A stretch of DNA of 64,000 nucleotides from Aliidongia dinghuensis (GTDB lineage: Bacteria > Pseudomonadota > Alphaproteobacteria > ATCC43930 > CGMCC-115725). Shown piece by piece: positions 42,291-50,569 of this stretch. The stretch's first letter is position 1; each line of letters starts with the position of its first letter. The translations under genes and the position numbers were made by a program. A model generated the notes under the pieces. The model had not been told where the DNA came from and made no database searches. It was given only the letters and a program-made list of their open reading frames with translations. The DNA lies in NCBI RefSeq assembly GCF_014643535.1, contig NZ_BMJQ01000004.1:372001-436000 (forward strand), written 5' to 3'.

Positions 42291-42680
42291 ATGTCTGACA
42301 GGATCTACGAACTGCTGCACCGAAACCTCCAGGAGGTGTTCGGCGAAGGAGACGCCACCCGCCGTCGCGCGGCCATCGCGGAGCTCTACACCGCTGACTG
42401 TGTCCTGTATGTGCCGCCTGGTGTCTTCATCGGGCACGACGCGCTGGACAAGTTCGCCGGCGACCTGCGGGCGACGCATCCCCATTTCGCGTACGCGCCT
42501 CACGGTGCGCCGCAGGCACTGCACAACGCCGGCCGCTTGGCCTGGGGATCGGGGCCGCTCGGTGAGACGCCCGATTACACCGGTTTGGACGTGATCATCG
42601 TTCGCGACGACAAGATCGCCGCGCTCTATGTGTTCCTCGATTCAGTGCCGTCCGCGGCTGGGGGCGAGGCAAGGCGCTAA
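42291..42680 (+). CDS. NTF2-like / SnoaL-type small protein
   Basis: 129 residues from ATG 42291 with GGAG seven bases upstream. The pattern AAIAELYTADCVLYVPPGVFIGHDALDKFAGDLRATHPHF followed by GETPDYTGLDVIIVRDDKIAALYVFLD is that of the nuclear-transport-factor-2-like fold (SnoaL group), which includes small isomerases, cyclases and ligand-binding proteins. Its TAA overlaps the stop of the convergent efflux gene by 4 nt. Likely target of the divergent LysR gene; reaction unknown. Confidence 0.78.
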   Translation: MSDRIYELLHRNLQEVFGEGDATRRRAAIAELYTADCVLYVPPGVFIGHDALDKFAGDLRATHPHFAYAPHGAPQALHNAGRLAWGSGPLGETPDYTGLDVIIVRDDKIAALYVFLDSVPSAAGGEARR

Positions 42681-44200
42681 TCGGCTTTGGCGGCGGTCGT
42701 CGGCTCGGCGCTGGCCTTCTCGATCTTGTCCAGTGTCGGCAGCTCGTCGGTGCTCCAGCCGCCGCCCAGCGCCTTGACCAGCAGCACGCTCGCCTCCATG
42801 CGCCGGCGCTGGATCTCCACCTGGTTGCGCTGGTTGCTGAGCGCTGCGGTCTGCGCCGTGATGACCTGCAGATAGGTGTCGCGGCCGCCGAGATAGCGCG
42901 TGGTGAACAGCTGCAGCGAATTCTGCGCCGCGGCGACCGCCTCGTCCTGCTGCTGCGCCTCCTGCTGCAGGATGCGGAGAGCCGCGAGGTTGTCCTCGAC
43001 CTGCTGGAATGCATCGAGCGTCGTCTGGCGGTAGTTCGCGACATTCGCGTCATAAGCGGCGCGGGCCGCTTCCGACAGCGAATCACGACGCCCGCCGTCG
43101 AACAGGGTCTCGCTGAGCGACAGGCCGACCGACCAAAGCCGGCTTGGCCAGCTGAACCAATCGGTGATCTGGTCGCCCTCGAGCCCGACCGCCGAGTTCA
43201 GCACCAGGGACGGGTAATAGGCCGCCTGCGCGATGCCGATCTGCTCGTTCGCTTCGGCCATGCGCCGCTCGGCGGCGGCGATGTCGGGCCGGCGCTCGAG
43301 CAATCCCGACGGTAGGCCGACAGGGATGGTCGGCTCGCGGAGCGTCAGCGGGGCAGGGGCCAGGCTGAACTTTGCCGGCGCCTGGCCGGTCAGCGTGGCG
43401 ATCGCATGTTCGAACTGGGCGCGCTCTACCGTGACGTCGGTCGCCTGTACCCGGGTGACGTCGAGTTGCGTCTGCGCCTGCGCCACGTCCGATTCCGGTG
43501 CAGCACCGCCTCTGGCCCGGTTGATCGTCAGCTGCAGCGCGTCGGCAAAGGCCTTCACCGAATCGTCGAGCAGCTGCTTCTGGGCATCGGCGCTGCGCAG
43601 GTTGAAGTAATCGACCGCGAGCTCGGCATGGAGGCTGAGGTCGGCTGTCTCGAGGTCGGCGGCGCTCGCCTGCGCCTCTTCGCCGGCCGCCGTGACGCTG
43701 CGGCCGATCCGCCCCCACAGGTCGACCTCGTAGGTCGCGTCGAACGGCAAGGTGAAGTCGCCGCTGGTATGCGTGCTGCTGACGTAGGGCCGGTGCAGCG
43801 ATTGGCGGACCGAGGCGACGCCGGGTGCGACCGACAGGGTCGGGAATTCCGCCGCCCGGCTGACGCCGACCAGTGCCCGCGCCTGCTGGAAGCGCGCCGC
43901 GGCGATCTTCAGGTCCTGGTTCGCCGCCGTCACCTGGTCTTCGAGCGTGTTCAGCGTCGGATCGCCGAACACCACCCACCAATTACCGCGCGGGCTGCCG
44001 TCGGCCGGCCGTGCCGGCTGCCAGACGCCCGCGTCGGCGACGGGTGCCGGCGGCGCCTCCTTGAAGGCGTCAGCCTCGGGTGCGGGTGGTTTCTCATAGT
44101 CGGGGCCGACGGTGCAGCCGGCGACGAGCGCCCCCACCACGAGCAAAGGCGCCGCGGATGTGGGTGCCGCGGAGAGGAACCCGGAGCGATGGCGCATCAT
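42677..44200 (-). CDS. RND efflux outer-membrane factor, NodT/OprM family lipoprotein
   Basis: 507 residues with lipobox LVAGC-TVGPDYEKP, the standard opening of the NodT family. Two OEP repeats form a TolC-like trimeric channel: QDLKIAAARFQQARALVGVSRAAEFP in the first and FQQVEDNLAALRILQQEAQQQDEAVAAAQNSLQL in the second. SGLLERRPDIAAAERRMAEANEQIGIAQAAYYPSL is a typical middle motif. Last gene of the efflux operon; its start overlaps the adaptor's stop. Confidence 0.92.
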   Translation of the reverse strand: MMRHRSGFLSAAPTSAAPLLVVGALVAGCTVGPDYEKPPAPEADAFKEAPPAPVADAGVWQPARPADGSPRGNWWVVFGDPTLNTLEDQVTAANQDLKIAAARFQQARALVGVSRAAEFPTLSVAPGVASVRQSLHRPYVSSTHTSGDFTLPFDATYEVDLWGRIGRSVTAAGEEAQASAADLETADLSLHAELAVDYFNLRSADAQKQLLDDSVKAFADALQLTINRARGGAAPESDVAQAQTQLDVTRVQATDVTVERAQFEHAIATLTGQAPAKFSLAPAPLTLREPTIPVGLPSGLLERRPDIAAAERRMAEANEQIGIAQAAYYPSLVLNSAVGLEGDQITDWFSWPSRLWSVGLSLSETLFDGGRRDSLSEAARAAYDANVANYRQTTLDAFQQVEDNLAALRILQQEAQQQDEAVAAAQNSLQLFTTRYLGGRDTYLQVITAQTAALSNQRNQVEIQRRRMEASVLLVKALGGGWSTDELPTLDKIEKASAEPTTAAKAD

Positions 44201-45414
44201 TGCTTGGTCTGAGCCACTGTCGGGCCTTCAGTCCGGACCGGCGTGTCGCTGACGAGCGAGTCCGACGGATCGAGAATGACCTCGTCCGTCGCTTTGAGGC
44301 CGGAGACGACCTCGACCTTCTCGCCGTAATCGCGGCCGATGGTGATCGGCGTCAGCACCGCTTTGCCGTCGCGCACCAGGGCCACGCGCAGGCCTTCCTT
44401 GCGGAACAGGAGCGTATTCGACGGGATGGTCATCGATTGCGCCGGCTTCGCCATGCTCAAGTGGACGAAGGCATAGGCGCCGGGCAGCAGCTTGCCGTCG
44501 GCATTATCCACGTCGATCTCGGTGAGCAGGGTACGCGATGCCGGATCGATCGCGTTCGCCGTGCGCACGAGCGTCCCGGTGAACGCCTCGCCCGGGAACT
44601 CGTCGAGCGTGACCCTGGCCTTGTCGCCGACATGCACGGCGCGCGAGTAGGTCTCCGGGACCGAGATGAAGACGCGGATCTTGTCGATCGCCGACAGGTG
44701 AAACAGCTCGCGCGCGGCAGACGCGGCACCGGCATCGATCAGCGCGCCGATATCCGTGTTGCGCGCGGTAATGATGCCGTCGAATGGCGCATAGACCTTC
44801 TCGTAGGACTGCATCCGCTCGAGCCGGGCGACGTCGGCCTGCTTCGAGGCGACGGTCGCCTTGGCCGCCGCGAGCGCGCCCACGGCATTGTCGCGCTCCT
44901 GGGTCGCGATTGACCGCGTCTTCAGCAGGTCCTCGTTCCGCTTGGCGGTAATATCGGCGAGCTTGAAGTTGGCCGTGGCCGTCTCGAGGTCGGCGCGTGC
45001 CTGGCGCAGCTGCTCGTCGACCTCGGGCGTGTCGATCTCGGCGAGCAGGTCACCCTGCTTGACGTGCGCGCCGATGTCGAAATACCAGCGTTTCAGGTAG
45101 CCGTTGGTGCGCGCATAGATCGGCGTGTCCGTGTTCGCCTGGGTGCCGCCGGGCAGAACCAGGTCCTCGCTCGGCGCGCCGACGTCAGGATGCGCGACGT
45201 TGACCGTCGGCACGGCCGATTCCTCGGTCGTGCGCGCCAGCCGCCGTTCGGCCGCGATCCGCTCGCGGATGCCGCCTCCGATCGCGACCACCAGGACGAG
45301 GACGGCGAGCCCGCCCAGAATGGCACCGCGCCGCGACCGGCGCGGCGGCGGCCCGCCTTTCGACAGCCGATCGTCATAGGTGGCGTCCAGCTCTCCATTG
45401 CCGTTGGGGGTCAT
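44197..45414 (-). CDS. RND efflux periplasmic adaptor (membrane fusion protein)
   Basis: 405 residues. One membrane anchor near residues 30-48 (AILGGLAVLVLVVAIGGGI) with no lipobox. The lipoyl and hairpin parts follow: RTNGYLKRWYFDIGAHVKQGDLLAEIDTPEVDEQLRQARADLETA. The beta-barrel region contains VYAPFDGIITARNTDIGALIDAG and VFISVPETYSRAVHVGDKARVTLDEFPGEAFTGTLVRTANAIDPASRTLLTEI. It bridges the inner-membrane pump and the outer-membrane channel. It is preceded by the pump gene with a 46-bp gap. Confidence 0.92.
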   Translation of the reverse strand: MTPNGNGELDATYDDRLSKGGPPPRRSRRGAILGGLAVLVLVVAIGGGIRERIAAERRLARTTEESAVPTVNVAHPDVGAPSEDLVLPGGTQANTDTPIYARTNGYLKRWYFDIGAHVKQGDLLAEIDTPEVDEQLRQARADLETATANFKLADITAKRNEDLLKTRSIATQERDNAVGALAAAKATVASKQADVARLERMQSYEKVYAPFDGIITARNTDIGALIDAGAASAARELFHLSAIDKIRVFISVPETYSRAVHVGDKARVTLDEFPGEAFTGTLVRTANAIDPASRTLLTEIDVDNADGKLLPGAYAFVHLSMAKPAQSMTIPSNTLLFRKEGLRVALVRDGKAVLTPITIGRDYGEKVEVVSGLKATDEVILDPSDSLVSDTPVRTEGPTVAQTKQ

Positions 45415-45460
45415 GGGCGGGCTCCGGTCTCAGTGCTGGCAGGAGGGCGGCGAGGGGCGA

Positions 45461-48400
45461 TCATTCCACGGACTCCGGCTTGAGCGTGTCGTGACGGTGC
45501 AGCAGGCTGAACACCGCCGGCACGAAAATGAGCGTCGCGACGGTCGCCAGGATCAGGCCGCCGATCACGGCGCGGCCGAGCGGCGCATTCTCCTCGCCGC
45601 CGTCGCCGAGGCCCAGGGCCATCGGCACCATGCCCATGATCATGGCGAGCGCCGTCATGATGACGGGCCGGAGCCGCGTGAGGCCGGCCTCGATCGCCGC
45701 CTTGACCGCATCGCCGTGGGCGGCGAGCCGGTCGCGCGCGAAGGAGACGACCAGGATGCTGTTCGCAGTCGCGACACCCATGCACATGATGGCGCCCATC
45801 AGCGCCGGCACGCTCAAGGTCGTGTGGGTGAAGAACAGGAACAGCACGATGCCGGCCAAGGCCGCGGGCAGGGCGGTTACGATGATGAACGGGTCGAGCC
45901 ACGACTGGAAGTTGACGACGATCAGCAGATAGACGAGCACGATCGAGAAGGCGAGGCCGCCCAGAAGGCTTACGTAGGAATGCTGCATCGTGTCGATCTG
46001 GCCGCGCACGGTGAGGAAGCTGCCGCGGGGGAGCGACGCCCGATGCGCGTCGACGATCCGCGTGATGTCCTGGCCGACGCTGCCCAGGTCGCGGTCCTGG
46101 ACCGAGGCATAGACATCGACGGTCCGGCGGATGTTGTAGTGGGTGACGACCTGCATTTCGTTCGAGCGCCTGATCGTCGCCATGTCGCCGAGGATCCGGT
46201 CGGACCGGCCGCCGATGGCGCTCACCGGGATGTTCTGGACGTCCTGCAGCGATTGGATGTCGTACTGCGGCGACAGCGCCGTCATGTTGTAATTCACGCC
46301 GTTCTGCCAGTTGAGGAAGAACATCGGCGTAACCTGCGAGCTGCCGCTCAGGATGTTGAGCATGCTGTTGGCGACATCGCGCTCGGTAAGTCCGCTCTGC
46401 GCCGCCTTGGTCCGGTCGACCGCGACGTCGAAGCTCGGGTAGTCGAAGGCCTGCTGGACGCGGGCGTCGACGATGCCCGGCACGTGGCGCAGTTCGGCGA
46501 GGATCTGGTTCGCGACCTGCCGGTTGCCCTCGACATCGGCGCCATCGATCTGGATGTCGACTGGCGCCGGGATGCCGAAGTTCAGAATCTGCGTCACGAT
46601 GTCGGCCGGCAGGAAATAGAACACGACGCCCGGAAACGCCCGCGGCAGGTCGGCGCGCAGCTTGCGGATATAATCCGCCGTCGGGCGATGGTTCTCGTTG
46701 AGCGACACCATGACATCGGCGTCGCCGGCGCCGATCAGGCCCGAGGTCGCGTGCATCAGGTTGATGGTGCTGTAGGGCAGGCCGATGTTGTCGAGAATGC
46801 CGCTCAGTTCCTGTTCCGGGATCTCGCGCCTCACGAAGGCCTCGACCCGGTCGGCGAGGTTCGCCGTCTCCTCGATGCGCGTGCCCGACTTGGCCCGTAG
46901 ATGCAGGATCATCTGCCCGTTGTCGGTATTCGGGAAGAAGTCCTGGCCCAGCCAAGGCACCAGCAGGAACGCGGCGAGGCAGGCGACGAAGAAGCCCGGG
47001 ATGAAGAGCGCGCGGCGCGCCACCAGCAGCGTCAGCACCCGGCCGTAGGCGTCGCGGAATGCCGAGAAGCCGCGCTCGAAGCCGGCCTGCGCGATGGTGA
47101 AGATGTTGCGCCGTGGCTTGACGGTCCCGTGGTGCGCCTTCAGCAGATACATCGCAAGCGTGGCGACAAGCGTGCGCGACAGGAGGTAGGACCAGAGCAT
47201 CGCAAACACGACCGCCTCGGCCAGCGGCACGAAGAGATAGCGCGAGACGCCGGTCAGGAAGAACATGGGCAGGAACACGACGCAGATGCAGAGCGTCGCG
47301 ACCAGCGACGGGGCGGAGATTTCGGCTGCACCCTCAAGGATCGCGGTCTTCAGCGATTCGCCTTCCTCGAGATGGCGCTCCATGTTCTCGATGGTCACGG
47401 TCGCGTTGTCGACGAGCACGCCGACCGCGAGCGCCAGGCCGCCCAGCGTCATGATGTTGATCGTCTCGCCGAGCGCCCCCAGCACGATGACGGCGCCCAG
47501 GATCGAGAGCGGGATCGAGATCGCGATGATGATCGTGCTGCGCCAGCTGCCGAGGAAGATCAGGATCATCGCGGCGGTGAGCGCCGTCGCCATCAGCGCC
47601 TCGCGGATGACGCCGGTAACCGCCGCCTTGACGAAGACCGACTGGTCGCCGAGCTGCGAGATCTTGAGCTCGGGCGGCACGGTCTGCTGGACGCGGCCCA
47701 GCATGCTGCGGATGCCGGCGACGACGTCGATGGTCGAGGCCGAGCCCGCCTTGAGGATGCTCAGGAGCACGCCGCGCTGGCCGTTCTGGCGCACGATGTT
47801 GGTCTGCGGCGTGAAGCCGTCGCTGACCGTCGCCACGTCGCGCAGATAGAGCGTCGAATTGCCGACGACCTTGATCGGCAGGTCGTTGAGCTCGGCAATC
47901 GCATGGGGCGCGCCGTTGAGGCGCGCGTCGTACTCCATCTCGCCGATCTTGGCCGTGCCCGACGGCAGGACCAGGTTCTGCGCGGCGACGGCATTCAGGA
48001 TGTCGCTCGGCGTCAGGCCCTTGGAGAGCAGCAGCCGCGGATTGGAATAGATCATCACCTGGCGCTGCTTGCCGCCGAACGGGTAGGGGACGACGGCGCC
48101 TGGCACGGTGACGAGCTGGGTGCGCACGAAATTGACCGCGAGGTCATTGAGGCGCTGTTCCGAGAGGCCCTTGCCCGACAGGCCCAGCTGCAGGATCGGC
48201 ACGCTCGACGGGCTGTAGTTGATGATGAGCGGCGGCTGGGTGCCGGTCGGCATGCTGCGCAGCTGGGTCTGCGAGATGGCCGTGATCTGGGCGTTCGCCG
48301 TGTCGAGGCTGGCCGACGGCTGCAGGAACACCTTGATGACGGCCTGGCCGTTGATCGTGGTCGATTCGATATGCTCGATATTGTCGACCGTGGTCGTGAG

Positions 48401-48610
48401 GCCGCGCTCGAACTGCGAGGTGAGGCGGCCTTCCATTTCCTCCGGGTTGAGGCCGGTATAGGTCCACGACACCGCGATCACCGGAATGTCGATGTTCGGG
48501 AAGATGTCGGTCGGCGTCCGCAGGATCATGATCGGGCTGACGATCAGGATGCCGAGCGCCAGCACGATGAAGGTATAAGGCCGGCTGAGCGCGATGCGGA
48601 CGAGCCACAC
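45461..48610 (-). CDS. RND efflux pump, inner-membrane permease (HAE1-like)
   Basis: 1049 residues, twelve membrane helices and two large periplasmic loops, as in AcrB. The fourth-helix motif reads GLALAVGVLVDNATVTIEN (D401, N402), where AcrB has two Asp (D407, D408). The tenth-helix motif reads GVATANSILVVSFARD (A949), where AcrB has Lys940. RLRPVIMTALAMIMG retains the Arg region of helix eleven. So half of the classic proton-relay set is changed. The pump probably still uses proton-motive force through D401, in a subfamily different from AcrB. Substrates unknown; no local regulator gene was seen. Confidence 0.92.
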   Translation of the reverse strand: MWLVRIALSRPYTFIVLALGILIVSPIMILRTPTDIFPNIDIPVIAVSWTYTGLNPEEMEGRLTSQFERGLTTTVDNIEHIESTTINGQAVIKVFLQPSASLDTANAQITAISQTQLRSMPTGTQPPLIINYSPSSVPILQLGLSGKGLSEQRLNDLAVNFVRTQLVTVPGAVVPYPFGGKQRQVMIYSNPRLLLSKGLTPSDILNAVAAQNLVLPSGTAKIGEMEYDARLNGAPHAIAELNDLPIKVVGNSTLYLRDVATVSDGFTPQTNIVRQNGQRGVLLSILKAGSASTIDVVAGIRSMLGRVQQTVPPELKISQLGDQSVFVKAAVTGVIREALMATALTAAMILIFLGSWRSTIIIAISIPLSILGAVIVLGALGETINIMTLGGLALAVGVLVDNATVTIENMERHLEEGESLKTAILEGAAEISAPSLVATLCICVVFLPMFFLTGVSRYLFVPLAEAVVFAMLWSYLLSRTLVATLAMYLLKAHHGTVKPRRNIFTIAQAGFERGFSAFRDAYGRVLTLLVARRALFIPGFFVACLAAFLLVPWLGQDFFPNTDNGQMILHLRAKSGTRIEETANLADRVEAFVRREIPEQELSGILDNIGLPYSTINLMHATSGLIGAGDADVMVSLNENHRPTADYIRKLRADLPRAFPGVVFYFLPADIVTQILNFGIPAPVDIQIDGADVEGNRQVANQILAELRHVPGIVDARVQQAFDYPSFDVAVDRTKAAQSGLTERDVANSMLNILSGSSQVTPMFFLNWQNGVNYNMTALSPQYDIQSLQDVQNIPVSAIGGRSDRILGDMATIRRSNEMQVVTHYNIRRTVDVYASVQDRDLGSVGQDITRIVDAHRASLPRGSFLTVRGQIDTMQHSYVSLLGGLAFSIVLVYLLIVVNFQSWLDPFIIVTALPAALAGIVLFLFFTHTTLSVPALMGAIMCMGVATANSILVVSFARDRLAAHGDAVKAAIEAGLTRLRPVIMTALAMIMGMVPMALGLGDGGEENAPLGRAVIGGLILATVATLIFVPAVFSLLHRHDTLKPESVE

Positions 48611-49002
48611 GGTCGAGGACTCCAGGCTGGCGGCCCGCGGGATCGGGCGTTTTCAGGGGACCGGCCGCGGGCATTCCCTATAGGTTTTCCCAGGAGGGCG
48701 TTCCCATGGGGCGTTTCAGAAAAACGCCGCGCGAGCCCGTGAGGGTCGCGAGAAGTCCGCGGTTGTCGGCTGCGTCACGGTAAGCGGAACCGGTTCGCGG
48801 CGGCAATCATCGAGCGATTGCTTGCGCCTGCAAATGATGCGTCATGTCGCATGGCAGCGAATGGCTGATCTTCGCCATTTCGCGTATCCCGGAAAACAAT
48901 TTATCGACTATTCCGTGTACCATGCAGGAGGTGCAACGACGGGGAAGGGCGCGCCCCTCAAATCGGCACCCAGGAACAACATCGCGACACGGGAAATGAC
49001 GC
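48611..49002. other. Intergenic region between RND operon and binding-protein gene
   Basis: About 390 bp between divergent genes with no plausible protein. It holds a perfect hairpin at 48710-48728 (arms GGCGTTT/AAACGCC, loop CAGAA) and a 6-bp inverted repeat AATGGC-N8-GCCATT at 48860-48879, a possible operator. An AT-richer stretch at 48890-48920 precedes the binding-protein gene. Confidence 0.4.
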
Positions 49003-49830
49003 ATGGCCGCACGACGGCGGGTGCAGCAGGGCGCTCGGCTTGCCCTGGCAATGGCATTGCTGCCGACGGCGACCCTGTCGGCAGGCAGCCGCGCTTGGGC
49101 CGCCGGGACGCGCCCGTGCGAACGGGTCGTCGTGTCCGGCGACGCCGACTATGAGCCGCTTTCCTGGTTCGACGGCAGGGAGATGCAGGGCGCGGCTGAG
49201 ACGATCGTCGGCGCCGCGCTGGGTCGCATCGGCGTGCCCTTCGAGATGCAGTATGTCGGTCCGTTCAAGCGCGTGCTCGCCGATGCCGAGGTGGGCGACG
49301 TCGATGTCGTGGCCGAATTGAAGAAGACGCCGGAACGAGAGGCATTTATGGCGTTTTCCTCAACCCCGATCTTCGTCAATCCCGTCGCCATCTTTACCCA
49401 TCGCGCTCGCCATCTCAAACTGGCTCGGCGCGAGGATCTCGTCGGGCTCCGCGGCGGCATCGTCATCGCCAATCAGTTCGGCGGTGATCTCGACGCGTTC
49501 ATCAACGCGCGTCTCTCTGTCGAGGAAGTGCCGCGGCTCGATCTCGGCCTCAAGATGCTGGCCGAGGGCCGGCTCGATTACTTCATCACCAGCTATTACC
49601 CCGGCATGACCTATCTCCTGGATCAGGGCTGGGAGACGGCCTACACAATCCAGCAGCCCTACATCGTGGCGACCGACAATTTCGTCGGCATCTCCCGGCA
49701 GAGCCGCTGCTTTGCCGAACTTCAGGCGCTCGATCGCGCGCTTGCCGAGATGGCGCGCGAGGGCGAGATCGCGCGGCTGTTCGACGCCGCGACCGCCGAC
49801 TGGCGCCGCCGGGCCGCCCAAAGCGAATGA
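49003..49830 (+). CDS. Periplasmic solute-binding protein, SBP_bac_3-like
   Basis: 275 residues with a Sec signal (LALAMALLPTATLSAGSRAWA). The mature start CERVVVSGDADYEPLSWFDGREMQGAAETIVGAALGRIGVPFEMQYVGPFKRVLADAEVGDVDVVAEL matches family 3 solute-binding proteins. LDLGLKMLAEGRLDYFITSYYPGMTYL is the hinge/second-lobe region. No permease or ATPase gene is adjacent, so it may be an orphan binding protein or act as a sensor. The gene ends inside a stretch of 11-bp repeats. Confidence 0.82.
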   Translation: MAARRRVQQGARLALAMALLPTATLSAGSRAWAAGTRPCERVVVSGDADYEPLSWFDGREMQGAAETIVGAALGRIGVPFEMQYVGPFKRVLADAEVGDVDVVAELKKTPEREAFMAFSSTPIFVNPVAIFTHRARHLKLARREDLVGLRGGIVIANQFGGDLDAFINARLSVEEVPRLDLGLKMLAEGRLDYFITSYYPGMTYLLDQGWETAYTIQQPYIVATDNFVGISRQSRCFAELQALDRALAEMAREGEIARLFDAATADWRRRAAQSE

Positions 49831-49853
49831 GTGGCGAATGAGTGGCGAATGAG
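49825..49853 (+). repeat. 11-bp tandem repeat at the stop codon
   Basis: GAATGAGTGGC at 49825-49835 and 49836-49846, with a partial third copy to 49853. The TGA stop (49828-49830) lies in the first copy. Confidence 0.8.
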
Positions 49854-49857
49854 CGCC

Positions 49858-49935
49858 CGCCCGAGACGATCGGCTGAGACGATCGCCCGAGACGATCGGC
49901 TGAGACGATCGGCTGAGACGATCGGCTGAGACGAT
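49858..49935 (+). repeat. 13-bp minisatellite, six copies
   Basis: Six exact-length units ending in GAGACGAT: two types, CGCCCGAGACGAT (A) and CGGCTGAGACGAT (B), in the order A B A B B B. Each junction makes a CGATCG-type palindrome. The array is directly downstream of the binding-protein gene. Confidence 0.9.
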
Positions 49936-50033
49936 TCCGTTCCATAAGTATTATTCCTTAAGGATTTAATCGAATCGCAGCGATGGGAGCGCCGTGATCA
50001 ACTAGCTGAATCGCCGATCGGATGGAGACAACT

Positions 50034-50291
50034 ATGAACATTATCATTGGGCCGGTCCTGGCGCGTGACGGTGGTTACGCGTTCGATTACTGGATCGCAA
50101 AGGACGGCTTTGTGTGCGGCTGCGTCTATCGGCGGATCGAGGACGCCTACTATGCAAGGCGCGCCTTGGCCGCGGCCGAGCACGCCGACGCCGTGTGCGA
50201 GACGCTGTCCGAGTTCGTGCGCGGCATCCACGGTGGGAGTGTCGGCGGTGGGGGTGGCGGCGTCGGTCGCAGCCTCGGCGCCGCGGCGTGA
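50034..50291 (+). CDS. Small protein of unknown function with Gly-rich tail
   Basis: 85 residues from ATG 50034, chosen over ATG 50022 because GGAG lies six to seven bases upstream. The first 60 residues (MNIIIGPVLARDGGYAFDYW, then KDGFVCGCVYRRIEDAYYARRALAAAEHADAVCETLSEF) look like a folded alpha/beta domain with three Cys. The tail is Gly/Ser/Val rich (GGSVGGGGGGVG). No family recognised. It stands alone between the minisatellite and lctP. The good ribosome binding site and composition suggest a real gene. Confidence 0.6.
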   Translation: MNIIIGPVLARDGGYAFDYWIAKDGFVCGCVYRRIEDAYYARRALAAAEHADAVCETLSEFVRGIHGGSVGGGGGGVGRSLGAAA

Positions 50292-50402
50292 GGCCCAGGA
50301 TTCCTCTCATCTAACCGAACGATGAGCGCTGATGGAGACGAGCGAGCGGTGCCGCTCGCCATCGACTTGCGGCGGGGGCGGTGCTCGTCCCCGTTGGGTG
50401 CG

Positions 50403-50419
50403 ACAAGAGAATCTCTTGT
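50403..50419. promoter_or_regulatory. Inverted repeat, candidate operator upstream of lctP
   Basis: ACAAGAG-AAT-CTCTTGT is a perfect 7+3+7 inverted repeat about 150 bp before the lactate permease start. Confidence 0.4.
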
Positions 50420-50445
50420 GCAACCTCGCGGAAAAGGGGAATAAT

Positions 50446-50513
50446 CCAAACCGTACTGGAGACTAGAGATAGTTTCTGACGTCTGCCGCCAAAATCGTCG
50501 CAGAACGGTTTGG
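50446..50513 (+). promoter_or_regulatory. Possible lctP leader helix
   Basis: CCAAACCGT (50446-50454) and ACGGTTTGG (50505-50513) are perfect 9-bp complements 50 bases apart, ending 56 bases before the start codon. If transcribed, they close a loop in the 5' leader. Confidence 0.35.
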
Positions 50514-50569
50514 CCAATAAAGCATGACGGTCGTCTTCAATCCGTCATGCGCAGGAGAGGGGCGACGCG

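Noticed and set aside
46901-48742. Long plus-strand frame of 613 codons antisense to the RND pump
   Set aside because: Arg/Asp/His-rich composition with no domain; a shadow of the GC-rich pump gene, like similar frames at 32231-33856, 37497-39206 and 60658-63435.
49858-49935. Regular repeats that might suggest a CRISPR array
   Set aside because: Units are 13 bp, directly abutting, with no spacers and no cas genes nearby.
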